This document shows positions 34,329 through 44,446 of a DNA stretch of 64,000 nt, one piece after another. This DNA comes from Mucilaginibacter ginsenosidivorans. GTDB taxonomy: Bacteria > Bacteroidota > Bacteroidia > Sphingobacteriales > Sphingobacteriaceae. The notes under the pieces are model-generated. The model was not told where the DNA came from. It did not search any database and saw nothing but the letters and a program-made list of their open reading frames with translations. Numbering within the stretch: the stretch's first letter is position 1; each line of letters opens with the position of its first letter. The stretch spans positions 620,001 to 684,000 of the forward strand of contig NZ_CP042436.1 of the NCBI RefSeq assembly GCF_007971025.1. The letters are read 5' to 3'. The translations under genes and the position numbers were made by a program.

Positions 34329-35987
34329 ATGAACAAAACAATTATCATAAATATAAACGGTATAGTATTTCACATCGAGGAAGATGCTTATGAAATACTG
34401 AAAAACTACATGACGGACGTAAAACGTCATTTTATGAATTCGGCCGATAGCCTGGAAATAACTACCGATATAGAAAACCGCATTGCCGAGATGTTTAACG
34501 AACTGCTTGCAGGCGAAAACAAACAGGTTATTGTGGAGCAGGATGTAAACTCAGTTATCGGCCAGATGGGTACCGTTGAAGATTTTGAAAAATCTGAAAT
34601 GGATACCGAGCCTACTTTCAGCGATACCTATTATAGCAGTACCAGCTCGCGCAGGTTGTTCCGCGACCCGGACGACCACCTGTTGGGCGGTGTAGCCGCC
34701 GGCATTGCCAATTATTTTGATGTCGACGTGGTATGGATACGCCTGGCGTTTGCCCTTTCGTTCCTCTTTGCAGGCACCGGCATCATACTGTATGTCATAC
34801 TATGGATAGTGATACCCAAAGCTGTTACCCGGGCCGACCGTATGGCCATGAAGGGTGAGAAGCTGAACCTTCAGGGTTTTAAAAAGAATTTTGAAGAAGA
34901 ACTGGGCAGCATGCGCAATAACCTGTCCAACTTCCACCACGAGGCACGGCCTTTTGTTTACAAGGCGCGTGATTTTACAGGCGACTTTGTGCACCACCTG
35001 GGTACATTTTTTAGCGGGGCGGCGAAAGTGCTGCTAAAGCTCATCGGCATAGCCCTTATATTAACCTGTGCCGGCTTCCTGGTTTTCTTTACCGTTGCGT
35101 TCATCGCATTACTAAGCGTGGGCTATTTCGGACCGTTTCATGACCTGCCCTATGAAATACTTCGTCATCACCATGCCGACTACATATTTATAGCAGCCTT
35201 TGTGGTTGTAGTTGTTCCGCTTGTCAGTATCATGATGCTGGTGCTAAAAAGCATATTTAATGTAGGCAGCATCAGCCGCTCGGGCGGTACAGCGGCGCTT
35301 ATCATCTGGCTCTGCGCAGTGGGCGCCTTTGTATACAATGTGGTTGGAATTGCTTCAGAGTTCAGGTCGCATGCCAGCGTTGTTGAGACCATAGCGTTAA
35401 CGCCGACAAAGAACAATGTTTACTATATCAAACTGAACGACCTGAAATATTTCTCGGCTGAGGACAGCGTAAGATTGAACATCAAAAACCTTTCGCCAAA
35501 TATGAAGGTTGCCGACGATGATGATAACGACTTCCAAAGTTTTTATCACCGCAACATCAGGCTTAATATTGAAACCAGCGATTCAGGTCAGCCGGTGTTG
35601 ATCAAATCATCTCGGGCAAGGGGTCCTTATTACGAAGATGCCTTTAACAACGCACGCAGTATCAAGTATATATTCAGCCAGCAGGACACGGTACTCAAAT
35701 TCGATCAGCGGTTTTATGGAAAAAACGACGAATTATGGCATGACGAAGAGATCGATCTTACGCTCAAGCTACCTAAAAATGCCAAAGTGGTTATTGACCA
35801 CGATGTGGACAGGATTGCGAACTTCAGCATTCATGATTGCAACGAGATCAATAAAAAGGATTATGATAAAGTAACCGATGCCACGTTTGTGATGACCGAC
35901 AACGGCATACAGTGCAAAGTAGATACACTGGTAACCGATACTATTATAAGGAAGCACCTGCCGGTTGACAGTTCGAAGATCAAATAA
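34329..35987 (+). CDS. PspC-domain membrane protein
   Basis: The 552-residue protein starts with a cytoplasmic region (MNKTIIININGIVFHIEED to about residue 90). The PspC domain follows (about 112-160) with DDHLLGGVAAGIANYFDVD and a membrane span. Three or four more spans follow at about 232-255, 276-300 and 315-335. A soluble C-terminal beta-rich region (about 345-552) is DUF-like and probably extracytoplasmic. PspC proteins take part in the phage-shock or envelope-stress response. The gene forms an operon with padR. Confidence 0.88.
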   Translation: MNKTIIININGIVFHIEEDAYEILKNYMTDVKRHFMNSADSLEITTDIENRIAEMFNELLAGENKQVIVEQDVNSVIGQMGTVEDFEKSEMDTEPTFSDTYYSSTSSRRLFRDPDDHLLGGVAAGIANYFDVDVVWIRLAFALSFLFAGTGIILYVILWIVIPKAVTRADRMAMKGEKLNLQGFKKNFEEELGSMRNNLSNFHHEARPFVYKARDFTGDFVHHLGTFFSGAAKVLLKLIGIALILTCAGFLVFFTVAFIALLSVGYFGPFHDLPYEILRHHHADYIFIAAFVVVVVPLVSIMMLVLKSIFNVGSISRSGGTAALIIWLCAVGAFVYNVVGIASEFRSHASVVETIALTPTKNNVYYIKLNDLKYFSAEDSVRLNIKNLSPNMKVADDDDNDFQSFYHRNIRLNIETSDSGQPVLIKSSRARGPYYEDAFNNARSIKYIFSQQDTVLKFDQRFYGKNDELWHDEEIDLTLKLPKNAKVVIDHDVDRIANFSIHDCNEINKKDYDKVTDATFVMTDNGIQCKVDTLVTDTIIRKHLPVDSSKIK

Positions 35988-36058
35988 TGATATAAAGATT
36001 CATGAGCTGCCGGTAATTGAATAAAGCAGCTCATGATTTTGCTTCATACCAAAAAAGC

Positions 36059-36361
36059 ATGCTCATGAAAATGCCATCAACCTATATAAGCCTGCTGCTG
36101 TTGTGCGGGCTTATCCTTCTCTTTTATTATACGCACAAGGGATCGGCCGGTATTGCGAAACTGGGCCAGGTTCGTCCAATGGTCAAAAGCAGCAAGCCGG
36201 TGGTCAAAAAATATTTACCGGCAGAGGAAACTGATGTTTATTTGAATAAAAATCAGAACGATGGGAACACGCAGGAACAGGCCGGGATAAGCGAAGGCGG
36301 ATTTTCGTTTTTCAAAGACGTAATAAGTGGTGTGGCGCCGGCATTAAAAAACTTTAATTGA
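36059..36361 (+). CDS. Small membrane-anchored protein, unknown
   Basis: From the first ATG at 36059 the frame gives 100 residues, with one N-terminal hydrophobic segment (TYISLLLLCGLILLFYYT) and a hydrophilic C-terminal part (KSSKPVVKKYLPAEETDVYL, ending in FKDVISGVAPALKNFN). I do not recognise the family. It lies 71 bases after the PspC gene on the same strand and may be the third gene of that operon. An upstream TTG start at 36017 is possible but less likely. Confidence 0.55.
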   Translation: MLMKMPSTYISLLLLCGLILLFYYTHKGSAGIAKLGQVRPMVKSSKPVVKKYLPAEETDVYLNKNQNDGNTQEQAGISEGGFSFFKDVISGVAPALKNFN

Positions 36362-36737
36362 CATTGACCGACGAAAACAGGCCGTTCGCGTATGCAAATC
36401 TCACTTTTCGCCGAAAAACGCAAAATTGGCTGTAACCATTCAACCTATTACTGCATCTTAATACAAATAACAAAATAATAACGCGGTAATATCCGCAAGC
36501 CTCATTTTAAAGGTTTTTCTAAAAAAACAGAGAAATACTCTGAAGGGGAGTGGTATTGCCGAAATATACGAGAACTACAAATGGATAAAGAACAAAGCAG
36601 ACACAATTAGCACCCGTTACTCATCCCACAAAAACGGTTGAATAACCGGTGAACCAGGCAATTTATTAACAAACCAAAAAAACGGGGGAAAATCCCCGGC
36701 GGGCTTTTTATTGCCCAAATTTTAAAACACAACAGAC
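36362..36737. other. Intergenic region before the TonB-dependent receptor
   Basis: I see no gene here. A short hairpin, GGGGA/TCCCC (36685-36697), followed by GGCGGGCTTTTT, lies about 40 bases before the receptor start. It may be a leader hairpin or an attenuator-like terminator. The rest is AT-rich without recognisable motifs. Confidence 0.4.
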
Positions 36738-39191
36738 ATGAAACCAACTATCCTTAAAATATTTTATGCCCTCCTGTTTATCGTCGGAATATCGGGCACT
36801 GCTTTGGCGCAAACTGCCGCACCCGGTGGGCGCGTCTCGGGTACCTTGCTTGATGAGCACGGAAAGCCCATGATGTTTGCCACCACCAGCCTGTTGAATG
36901 CAAAAGACTCCACGATTGTAAAGGGAGCCATTAGCAACGACGCCGGCGTTTATGTATTTGAGCACGTTAAAGACGGGCAATACCTGGTAAAAGCAACTAC
37001 CGTTGGGTACGATAAGGCAACGAGCGGGACCTTCACCATTAGCCAGGCATCAAAAAGCGTTGCGGTACCGCAGATAACCATGCAGCCTAACGATCATAAT
37101 TTAAGTACGGTAAGCATTGTAGCCGCCAAACCGCTGATCGAGCAGAAATCGGACAGGGTGGTGCTTAATGTTGCCGGCAGCGTACTCGCAGCTGGAAATT
37201 CGGCAATGGATATATTGGAGCGGGCTCCCGGCGTGAGCGTTGACAAGGACGATAATATCAGCCTGAAAGGCAAACAGGGTGTTACCGTGATGCTGAACGA
37301 TAAGTTGACCTACCTGACATCGGCCCAATTGGCCACATTACTGCGGTCGACCGACGGAAATACCATCCAGTCGATAGAGATCATTTCCAACCCATCGGCT
37401 AAGTACGACGCTTCGGGCAACTCGGGCATCATCAATATCAAGCTGAAAAAGAATAAACAAACCGGCACAAACGGCAGCATAACCGCAGGCGTTGGTTACG
37501 GCAAGAACGGTAAAGACAACGAAACGTTCCAATTAAATCATAAAGAAGGTAAATTGAACCTGTTCGGCACTTTCAGCCATAACGATAACAAGAGATACCA
37601 GAATATAGGCATAAAACGTATTGTTACCGATAGCGTTGGTGGGCAAACCTTTTTTAACCAGTTCAGCGAATTGCCCCAAACCAATCATAATAATAGCTAC
37701 CGCATAGGAGCTGATTATGATATTTCGGACAGGAACACTGTGGGTTTCGTTGTAAGCGGGTACTTCAATTCAGAAATAGACAATAATACCAACACCACTC
37801 ATATCGGCCCCAATTTTAGCCAGGTAGACTCGTCGCTGACAACCGCTGCCGTTTTCAACCAAAGCTATCACAATATCGCGGTTAACCTTAACGATACCTG
37901 GAAACTGGATACAGCCGGCCAGCAATTGAACATCGACCTGGATTATTCGAAATTCAAAAACAATTCGAATGCCTATTATATGACCAATTTCTTCCTGGCC
38001 GATGGCAGCATTCAGCACCCGTCAGCCTTCTTGGGAAACCTTACCCCATCAAACATTGATATCCACACGGCAAAGGCCGACTACACACTGCCCATCACCA
38101 AATCGGTGAAATTTGAAACAGGTGTGAAACTGAGCGATGTAAAAACAGATAATGATCTGCAGCAATCTGTTGTTGAAGGCGGGCAATACCTGAGCGTTAA
38201 CCACTTTATTTATGATGAAAAGATAAACGCGGGTTACATCAACTTCTCTAAGGATTATAAAAACACCTCGGTTCAGCTGGGCCTGCGCGGCGAATACACC
38301 AGTTCGAACGCTACCGGCGACTCGCTTAATGTTACCCAGGTTGTATCAAGGCATTATTTCGACCTGTTCCCGAGTGTATTTATCAACCATACCATAAATG
38401 ATAAGAACGAAATAGGTATATCATACAGCCGCCGTATCGATCGCCCGCAGTATGATAACCTGAACCCGTTTGTGTATCACCTTGACCCGTATACCTATCA
38501 AAAGGGCAACCCATATTTGAAACCGCAGTACACCAACAACTTCGAGTTGAACTATACCTATAACAAGAGTATCAATTTAAGCCTGGGGTACAGCCGTACA
38601 ACCGATGTGATATCCGAAATACCCGGGGCTGACCCAAAAACAAAGATCGGCTTTGTAACCAGCCAGAACTTACAGACGCAGATAAATTACAGCGCCAACC
38701 TTTTTGCACCCTATACCATTAACAAATGGTGGAGCGGTAATGTAAATGTGACAGCATTTTACCTCGGCTTCAAATCGAACGGGCTGGAAGGCGGCAACCT
38801 TGACCGAGGCCAAACCGCTTACCAGGTAAGGGCCAACGAAACCTTTACGCCGATAAAGGGCTACAGGTTCGAGCTTTCGGGCAATTACCAATCGGCCCTC
38901 ACTTATGCACTGTTTTATGTAAAACCACAGTATAGCATAGATGCCGGCGTTAGCCATTCGTTCCTTAATAAAAAGGCAAATCTTAAATTGTCGGTAAGCG
39001 ATATTTTCAACATGCGCCGCAACGATGTTACCAGCAAATACCAAAGTGTTGACTTTGATATCAGGCAGAAACGCGAAAGCCGTATAGGCAGGTTGACATT
39101 TACTTACAATTTCGGAAGCACCAAGATAAAAATGCGCAAGCATGAAACCGGTGCAGATGATCTGAATAACAGGGTGAAAGGAGCTAATTAA
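36738..39191 (+). CDS. TonB-dependent receptor of the outer membrane beta-barrel family
   Basis: The 817-residue protein has a signal peptide (about 1-25), a carboxypeptidase-regulatory-like domain (about 30-115) and a plug with AMDILERAPGVSVDKDDNIS, GKQGVTVMLND, IEIISNPSAKYDASGNSGI. The long barrel has RIDRPQYDNLNPFVYHLDPYT. This is the OMP_b-brl_2 group, distinct from SusC by its shorter length. Substrate is unknown; such receptors often import metal complexes or peptides. It stands alone and is convergent with the M14 peptidase gene, with a hairpin-forming repeat between them. Confidence 0.9.
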   Translation: MKPTILKIFYALLFIVGISGTALAQTAAPGGRVSGTLLDEHGKPMMFATTSLLNAKDSTIVKGAISNDAGVYVFEHVKDGQYLVKATTVGYDKATSGTFTISQASKSVAVPQITMQPNDHNLSTVSIVAAKPLIEQKSDRVVLNVAGSVLAAGNSAMDILERAPGVSVDKDDNISLKGKQGVTVMLNDKLTYLTSAQLATLLRSTDGNTIQSIEIISNPSAKYDASGNSGIINIKLKKNKQTGTNGSITAGVGYGKNGKDNETFQLNHKEGKLNLFGTFSHNDNKRYQNIGIKRIVTDSVGGQTFFNQFSELPQTNHNNSYRIGADYDISDRNTVGFVVSGYFNSEIDNNTNTTHIGPNFSQVDSSLTTAAVFNQSYHNIAVNLNDTWKLDTAGQQLNIDLDYSKFKNNSNAYYMTNFFLADGSIQHPSAFLGNLTPSNIDIHTAKADYTLPITKSVKFETGVKLSDVKTDNDLQQSVVEGGQYLSVNHFIYDEKINAGYINFSKDYKNTSVQLGLRGEYTSSNATGDSLNVTQVVSRHYFDLFPSVFINHTINDKNEIGISYSRRIDRPQYDNLNPFVYHLDPYTYQKGNPYLKPQYTNNFELNYTYNKSINLSLGYSRTTDVISEIPGADPKTKIGFVTSQNLQTQINYSANLFAPYTINKWWSGNVNVTAFYLGFKSNGLEGGNLDRGQTAYQVRANETFTPIKGYRFELSGNYQSALTYALFYVKPQYSIDAGVSHSFLNKKANLKLSVSDIFNMRRNDVTSKYQSVDFDIRQKRESRIGRLTFTYNFGSTKIKMRKHETGADDLNNRVKGAN

Positions 39192-39202
39192 GTAGCAGAG
39201 GC

Positions 39203-39246
39203 AGTTGCAGTGGCAGTCAATCAATAATCGGGCTGCTACTGCAACT
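39203..39246. repeat. GCAGTTGCAGTGGCAG-word inverted repeat between convergent genes
   Basis: AGTTGCAGT (39203-39211) and ACTGCAACT (39238-39246) are perfect 9-base inverted arms. Further related words (GTAGCAG, GGCAG, CTGCTACT, ACTGCC) extend over 39192-39270. It may act as a terminator for both genes. The M14 stop codon lies inside the repeated words. Confidence 0.5.
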
Positions 39247-39262
39247 TTAAACTGCCACTATA

Positions 39263-41758
39263 CTACTGCCCCACCATAAATACTGCGTTGCCAAACAGCA
39301 GCTTGCCATTTTCCCAGAAACTGCGGAACAACGGGTCATCAACCATATAAACAACCGAGCCACGTCCCAAATTCTGTACGCCGAATAACAGGCCGTTCTT
39401 TATCTTTTCTTTAGCCTTCTGCCCCACAAAACCTTCGACATACCCACTTTTGCTCACCGTTCCAACGTTCCAGCCGTCGTCACCCAGGTATTTGTACAAA
39501 TCATCATCAAGTTTCAGGTCGAAATAATATTTGTCAAGTCCAAAACCAAGCGGATGGGTATTATCCATATCTAATTTATAGATAGCGCCGGGGATGTTTG
39601 AGCGGATAGCTTCATGATCGCGGTCGGCGTAGGTTTTTACCAGGTCCGACCGGTCCTTTGTCGTATCGCTTTTATCATCCTTCACCGCTTTAATGGAAAA
39701 GCTTTTTTTATCGGTCAAAAGCGAGATAGTGTTTTGCATGGCTATCAACTTACCGCCGTCATGAACCCAGCCTTGCAATTTGTCTGCAGGCAGGTCCTCG
39801 TAATCGCCATCCGGAAATATCGCAATATCAAACTGGTTCCATTTTATACGGTCCAGGTCTTTATACCTTACTATGGTAACGGGGTAATTGATCTCCTTTT
39901 CAAAATAGAACCATATCTCGCCCATCGCTTCAGCAGAAACGCCGTCGCCGGATACGAGCAATATCCGCGGCGCGCGAATAAACCTGATGGCGTGCGAACC
40001 GAGGTCGACCCCATTGTCTGCAAAACCCGAACTTAATGGCGTCAGCTCGCGGTTGCAATCAGCGGCCACTTTCCGAACCGTGTTATCAAAATTTTCATTG
40101 TTCCCGGCCCGGGCGATGATCAGCGACCCGGCCGCAAATTTTTTGCCGCCTGCTTCGAACGGTTTTTCCGAATAGCGGACTTTTATATTATTACGCAACA
40201 GTTCGGCCAGAAACTTCACGTCATACCACGATCTCCAGGGCGATACATAAGCATAAGCATGCTCATTATTGGCGTGTGACGACTGTAGCGTGCCTGGTTT
40301 ACCCTGGTCGGTTTTAAGACCCTCCTTAATGCCATAGGCCTTTAACCCATAAGCATAGGGCAGCGCCCAGGCTGTAATATCGTACGTGTTGGAATCGGCC
40401 ACGAAGGTTTTGGGCTCAAGCAATACATTTAATAATACAGCCTTGGGCTGGTAGGCGCTTATTACCATATCCTTCTCGCCTATCCCAAACTCCTCCGTTT
40501 TCCCGGTAACATAATTATAGCCGGTACTTTTATCCCTTACGCCGAACGTATATTTAATACCGTTGCGGGTAAGCATAGCACCAAGCATATCGATCTTATC
40601 CTGGTTATCGTTTTTGATCACATAGGTTTTATAGTCGCCCGGCGGGTTGTTACGGCTGTTATCAAAATATTTCTTAAACTCATCCAAAGCTTTTGCACCG
40701 TTTGCCGAAGCTGTTTCGACAGTGCTGAGGCTGTTGGAAAGGTGGTGCGCAATACGGTCGGCTAAAGTTAAGGTATCGCCGCTGCGCGTAGCTATGGCCA
40801 GCCCGGCGCCTATACCACCCTGCTCGTACGTCATGCCGATGGACCCGTTATATATGGGATAAGTATCGCCGTAGGACGGGTAAAGCAGGTCGTACTCCTC
40901 TTTGGTATAGTACAGCCAGCCATGCTGGTCGAAATATTTGGCATTGTTCCTGCCTATGATCACCTGGAACTCCTTTTGCCATGCGGTTATATCGCGATGG
41001 AACGGCTCAGCAGCCGGTGCAAAGTAATATGGGGAATTGTAGCCCTGTTCGTGAAAATCGACATGGATCTCGGGCAGCCATTGGTTGAATAAGGCAACTC
41101 TTGCTTTTGTTTCCTTTTGCGTTTGCCAGGCCCAGTCGCGATTCAGGTCGTAATAATAATGGTTTATCCTGCCACCCGGCCATGGTTCGCTATGTTCGCG
41201 TGCAGCAGGGTCGGCGTCGGGTGTAACCCCCGCTACCGAACAATAAAAGTTGATGTAACGTTCGCGCCCGTCAGGATTCAGGCAGGGGTCTATCACAACC
41301 ACCGTATTTGCCAGCCACGGTTTGGTACGGGTGTTCGACGGATCGGCCAGGTCAAAAAGCGCCTGCATGGATGCCTCGCTCGAGCTTGGCTCGTTACCAT
41401 GTACGTTATAGCTAAGCCATACTATAACCGGGGCATTTTTCAGCGCCGTATTACTATTGCCCTGCCCGGCAAGCGAGAGGTTATGCTGCCTGATCTCTTC
41501 CAGCCGGCCAATATTTTCGTCTGAGGCGATGAACATCACCATCAGCGGGCGGCCCTCGTTAGTGGTACCGTATTGCTGCAGTTTAACATTTTTTGATGCC
41601 CCGGCCACATATTTAAAATAATCCACTATACGTGCATGTGGGGTGAATTGCGTACCCAATTTATAGCCCAGGAATTCGGAAGGCGATTGGAGTTGCTGCG
41701 CGAAAGTGAACGCGGCATAAACCAGGAAAACGAATGAGAGAAGTACTTTTTTCAGCAT
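39263..41758 (-). CDS. M14-family zinc carboxypeptidase, secreted
   Basis: The 831-residue protein has a signal peptide (1-20) and an M14 catalytic domain (about 55-340). Zinc ligands lie in NVHGNEPSSSE, and further motifs are DPCLNPDGRERY and VDFHEQGYNSPYYFAP; the catalytic Glu is probably in MTYEQGGIGAG. A C-terminal region (about 590-831) has an amidotransferase-like fold with FPDGDYEDLPADKLQGWV. It probably trims peptides in the periplasm or outside the cell. The length is typical of the large Bacteroidota M14 group. Confidence 0.88.
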   Translation of the reverse strand: MLKKVLLSFVFLVYAAFTFAQQLQSPSEFLGYKLGTQFTPHARIVDYFKYVAGASKNVKLQQYGTTNEGRPLMVMFIASDENIGRLEEIRQHNLSLAGQGNSNTALKNAPVIVWLSYNVHGNEPSSSEASMQALFDLADPSNTRTKPWLANTVVVIDPCLNPDGRERYINFYCSVAGVTPDADPAAREHSEPWPGGRINHYYYDLNRDWAWQTQKETKARVALFNQWLPEIHVDFHEQGYNSPYYFAPAAEPFHRDITAWQKEFQVIIGRNNAKYFDQHGWLYYTKEEYDLLYPSYGDTYPIYNGSIGMTYEQGGIGAGLAIATRSGDTLTLADRIAHHLSNSLSTVETASANGAKALDEFKKYFDNSRNNPPGDYKTYVIKNDNQDKIDMLGAMLTRNGIKYTFGVRDKSTGYNYVTGKTEEFGIGEKDMVISAYQPKAVLLNVLLEPKTFVADSNTYDITAWALPYAYGLKAYGIKEGLKTDQGKPGTLQSSHANNEHAYAYVSPWRSWYDVKFLAELLRNNIKVRYSEKPFEAGGKKFAAGSLIIARAGNNENFDNTVRKVAADCNRELTPLSSGFADNGVDLGSHAIRFIRAPRILLVSGDGVSAEAMGEIWFYFEKEINYPVTIVRYKDLDRIKWNQFDIAIFPDGDYEDLPADKLQGWVHDGGKLIAMQNTISLLTDKKSFSIKAVKDDKSDTTKDRSDLVKTYADRDHEAIRSNIPGAIYKLDMDNTHPLGFGLDKYYFDLKLDDDLYKYLGDDGWNVGTVSKSGYVEGFVGQKAKEKIKNGLLFGVQNLGRGSVVYMVDDPLFRSFWENGKLLFGNAVFMVGQ

Positions 41759-42162
41759 AGTGATTAGCTAAGCTAAAAATAAAAAATTGAATGTGGTAAT
41801 GAGATTGGGGCATTTTATAATAATGCTTTATATGACCCATCGGGTCTACCCGTTTGTAGTCAATGGAAAAATAAAGCAATATTGCCTCGTAGAGGCTACC
41901 TTTTACCATCATTTAAGGCATGGACAGAAAAACTCGTTATCTTACTTGCAGATGGGTAATCTCCCTGAAGCATAAATTTCATTCTTTGTCTTTTCTACAA
42001 AGCGTTAGAGCCTACGACTAATTGTCTTTGCGCTGTGTAATAAGGCAGGTACTGAAGGGGTTTCACATCTGGTGAATTAACAAAATGCTAAAATTTTAAG
42101 CATACCCTATTCCTTCACATCAAAAATCTGCACATTTGCAATCTGCACATCCGCCGATCAAT
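41759..42162. other. Intergenic region between the M14 peptidase and recQ
   Basis: About 400 bases with no convincing gene. The right end (42113-42150) holds words such as AATCTGCACATTTGCAATC that match the repeat family beside metG (23128-23272). A small palindrome, TTCAC-N5-GTGAA, lies near 42062. Confidence 0.45.
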
Positions 42163-44319
42163 ATGACACCTGCACAAGCCTTACAAAAGTATTTTGGATA
42201 TAGCGAATTCCGGCACCGGCAGGAAGCTATTATCCGGGATATTCTGGCAGGGAAAGATGTTTTGGTACTGATGCCGACCGGTGGGGGCAAATCTCTTTGT
42301 TACCAGCTGCCGGCGGTTTTGATGGATGGACTTACCATTGTTATTTCGCCGCTTATAGCGTTGATGAAGGACCAGGTTGACGCGCTGAATGTAAACGGCA
42401 TACCGGCCGCGTTTTTAAATTCATCCCAATCGCCGGATGAACAGGCAATGATAACAGAAAAACTGAAACAAGGCGCGATCAAGTTGCTTTACCTGGCGCC
42501 GGAACGTTTATTTGGCTCGGGCAGCATCCTTATCAATTTTCTGAAGTCGTTGCCGGTTTGCTTGATCGCTATTGACGAGGCACATTGTATCTCGCACTGG
42601 GGGCACGATTTCAGGCCCGAATACCTGATGCTGGCAGGTTTAAAGAATGATTTTCCCAATATCCCCGTCGTCGCTCTTACTGCGACGGCTGATAAACTCA
42701 CCCGCAGGGATATCCTCGAAAAACTCGACCTGAAAAACCCGGCCGAATTCGTTTCTTCGTTCAACCGGGCCAATATTACTTATCGCGTGCTGCCCAAAAA
42801 GAACAGTTTTAACCAGTTGCTTGATTTTCTGGAGCCGCGAAAAGAAGATTCGGGTATTATTTATTGCCTATCGCGTAAATCGACCGAAGCACTGGCGGCC
42901 GATCTGAAAGCTGAGGGCTACGCTGCCGAAGCTTATCACGCCGGTATGGACCACGCCGACAAGGCCCGCAACCAGGAAGCTTTTCTGCGCGATGATGTGA
43001 AGATCATTGTGGCTACCATCGCCTTTGGCATGGGTATCAACAAATCGAATGTCCGTTACGTAGTACATGCCGATCTGCCCAAAAACATTGAAGGCTACTA
43101 CCAGGAAACCGGCCGCGCGGGCCGCGATGGGTTGGCGTCCGATGCGTTGCTTTTATACTCCTATAGCGACGCAACCAAGCTGAAAGGCTTCGCCAGGGTT
43201 GACGGCAACGAGGAACAAAGCACCATTATGCTGAAAAAGCTGGACGATATGGTGAGGTACAGCCAGCTGCAGACCTGCCGTCGCCAATACCTGATGCGTT
43301 ATTTTGACGAGGATTTCCCGGATAACTGCGGATCGTGTGATGTTTGCCTGAGCGAAGTTGAGAAGTTTGATGGCACCCTTATAGCCCAAAAAGCGCTTTC
43401 GGCGGTGGCAAGGCTGAAGGAACGGTTCGGCAATACGTATGTGATCGATTTTTTGAGGGGATCGAAACGGGAAAAGATACGCGAGGAGCATAAGCAACTC
43501 AAAACCTACGGCGTTGGGGCAGATATTCACCGGGCCGACTGGTTCAGGTACATCCGCGAACTGGTAGCACAGGGCTACCTGCAAACTACAGACGATGAAT
43601 ACCCGGTATTAAAGCTGACCGAAAAAAGTGAAGCCGTGCTAAAGGGACTCCAAAAAGTTGAACTGATAGCCACACAGACTAACGAAGAACGCGAATCCGA
43701 AATTATCCCTTATGAAGCAGGCTTGCTGAATGAACTGAAACTTGTTCGCCGGGATATCGCCGCCCCGCAGAATGTACCGCCGTATATCATCCTTTCCGAT
43801 GCTGTATTATTGGAAATGGCCACTTATCTGCCGCAAACTTTGGACGAGCTGCGCCTGGTACCAGGTTTTGGCGATGTGAAACTGGCACGATACGGTCGCG
43901 AGTTTTTGATACCGGTTAAAAACTATTGCGGCAAACACGGACTCGCATCGCGCATCGCACAAAAATCAGCTAAAAAAGAACGGAAGGCGCCAAAAGCGCC
44001 GAATACCGGAAAATTACGATCTTCGGATACGCGGCTGGCAAGTTTTACTTTATTTCGTGCAGGCAAAAGTGTGATGGAAATTGCTGCCGAACGCAGCTTG
44101 TCGCCCATGACCATTGAGAGTCACCTGGGTTATTTTATTCAATCCGGCGAACTGGAAGTCACGGAGATTGTTAATGAAGGTAAAATTCCGGCTATAAAGG
44201 ATGCTGTTGAAAGCTATGGGCAGGAACGGCTGGCGCCATTAAAAGAAGTATTAGGAGATAACTATACTTATGGCGAAATTAAAGCGGTGATAGGCTGGAT
44301 GAACAGGGGGAATAATTAG
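42163..44319 (+). CDS. recQ: ATP-dependent DNA helicase RecQ
   Basis: The 718-residue protein unwinds DNA 3' to 5' in recombination and repair. It has the Q motif region YFGYSEFRHRQ, Walker A MPTGGGKSLCYQLPA, the DEAH box, motif VI QETGRAGRDG, and the zinc-binding RQC domain (CRRQYLMRYF, CGSCDVC). The HRDC domain carries LPQTLDELRLVPGFG, and a C-terminal winged-helix region follows. The ATG at 42163 is chosen because the sequence then starts at the family's normal point (MTPAQALQKYFGY); codons upstream overlap a dispersed repeat. Length is normal. Confidence 0.96.
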   Translation: MTPAQALQKYFGYSEFRHRQEAIIRDILAGKDVLVLMPTGGGKSLCYQLPAVLMDGLTIVISPLIALMKDQVDALNVNGIPAAFLNSSQSPDEQAMITEKLKQGAIKLLYLAPERLFGSGSILINFLKSLPVCLIAIDEAHCISHWGHDFRPEYLMLAGLKNDFPNIPVVALTATADKLTRRDILEKLDLKNPAEFVSSFNRANITYRVLPKKNSFNQLLDFLEPRKEDSGIIYCLSRKSTEALAADLKAEGYAAEAYHAGMDHADKARNQEAFLRDDVKIIVATIAFGMGINKSNVRYVVHADLPKNIEGYYQETGRAGRDGLASDALLLYSYSDATKLKGFARVDGNEEQSTIMLKKLDDMVRYSQLQTCRRQYLMRYFDEDFPDNCGSCDVCLSEVEKFDGTLIAQKALSAVARLKERFGNTYVIDFLRGSKREKIREEHKQLKTYGVGADIHRADWFRYIRELVAQGYLQTTDDEYPVLKLTEKSEAVLKGLQKVELIATQTNEERESEIIPYEAGLLNELKLVRRDIAAPQNVPPYIILSDAVLLEMATYLPQTLDELRLVPGFGDVKLARYGREFLIPVKNYCGKHGLASRIAQKSAKKERKAPKAPNTGKLRSSDTRLASFTLFRAGKSVMEIAAERSLSPMTIESHLGYFIQSGELEVTEIVNEGKIPAIKDAVESYGQERLAPLKEVLGDNYTYGEIKAVIGWMNRGNN

Positions 44320-44326
44320 CAACAAG

Positions 44327-44423
44327 GATGTCATGCTGAACTTGTTTCAGCATCCCGCTTGCTAAGTTTACGCAACAATGGCGACATATCCTGTGAGATC
44401 CCGAAACAAGTTCGGGATGACAT
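44327..44423. repeat. REP-like pair of inverted hairpins between recQ and murF
   Basis: The left unit has ATGCTGAA (44333-44340), loop CTTGT, and TTCAGCAT (44346-44353). The right unit has ATCCCGAA (44398-44405), loop ACAAG, and TTCGGGAT (44411-44418). The two units are inverted copies of one another and share the pattern GTCAT...GAACTTGTTTC. This is the arrangement of dispersed REP/BIME-type elements. Confidence 0.7.
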
Positions 44424-44446
44424 TCATTTATTAATGATAATATTAA

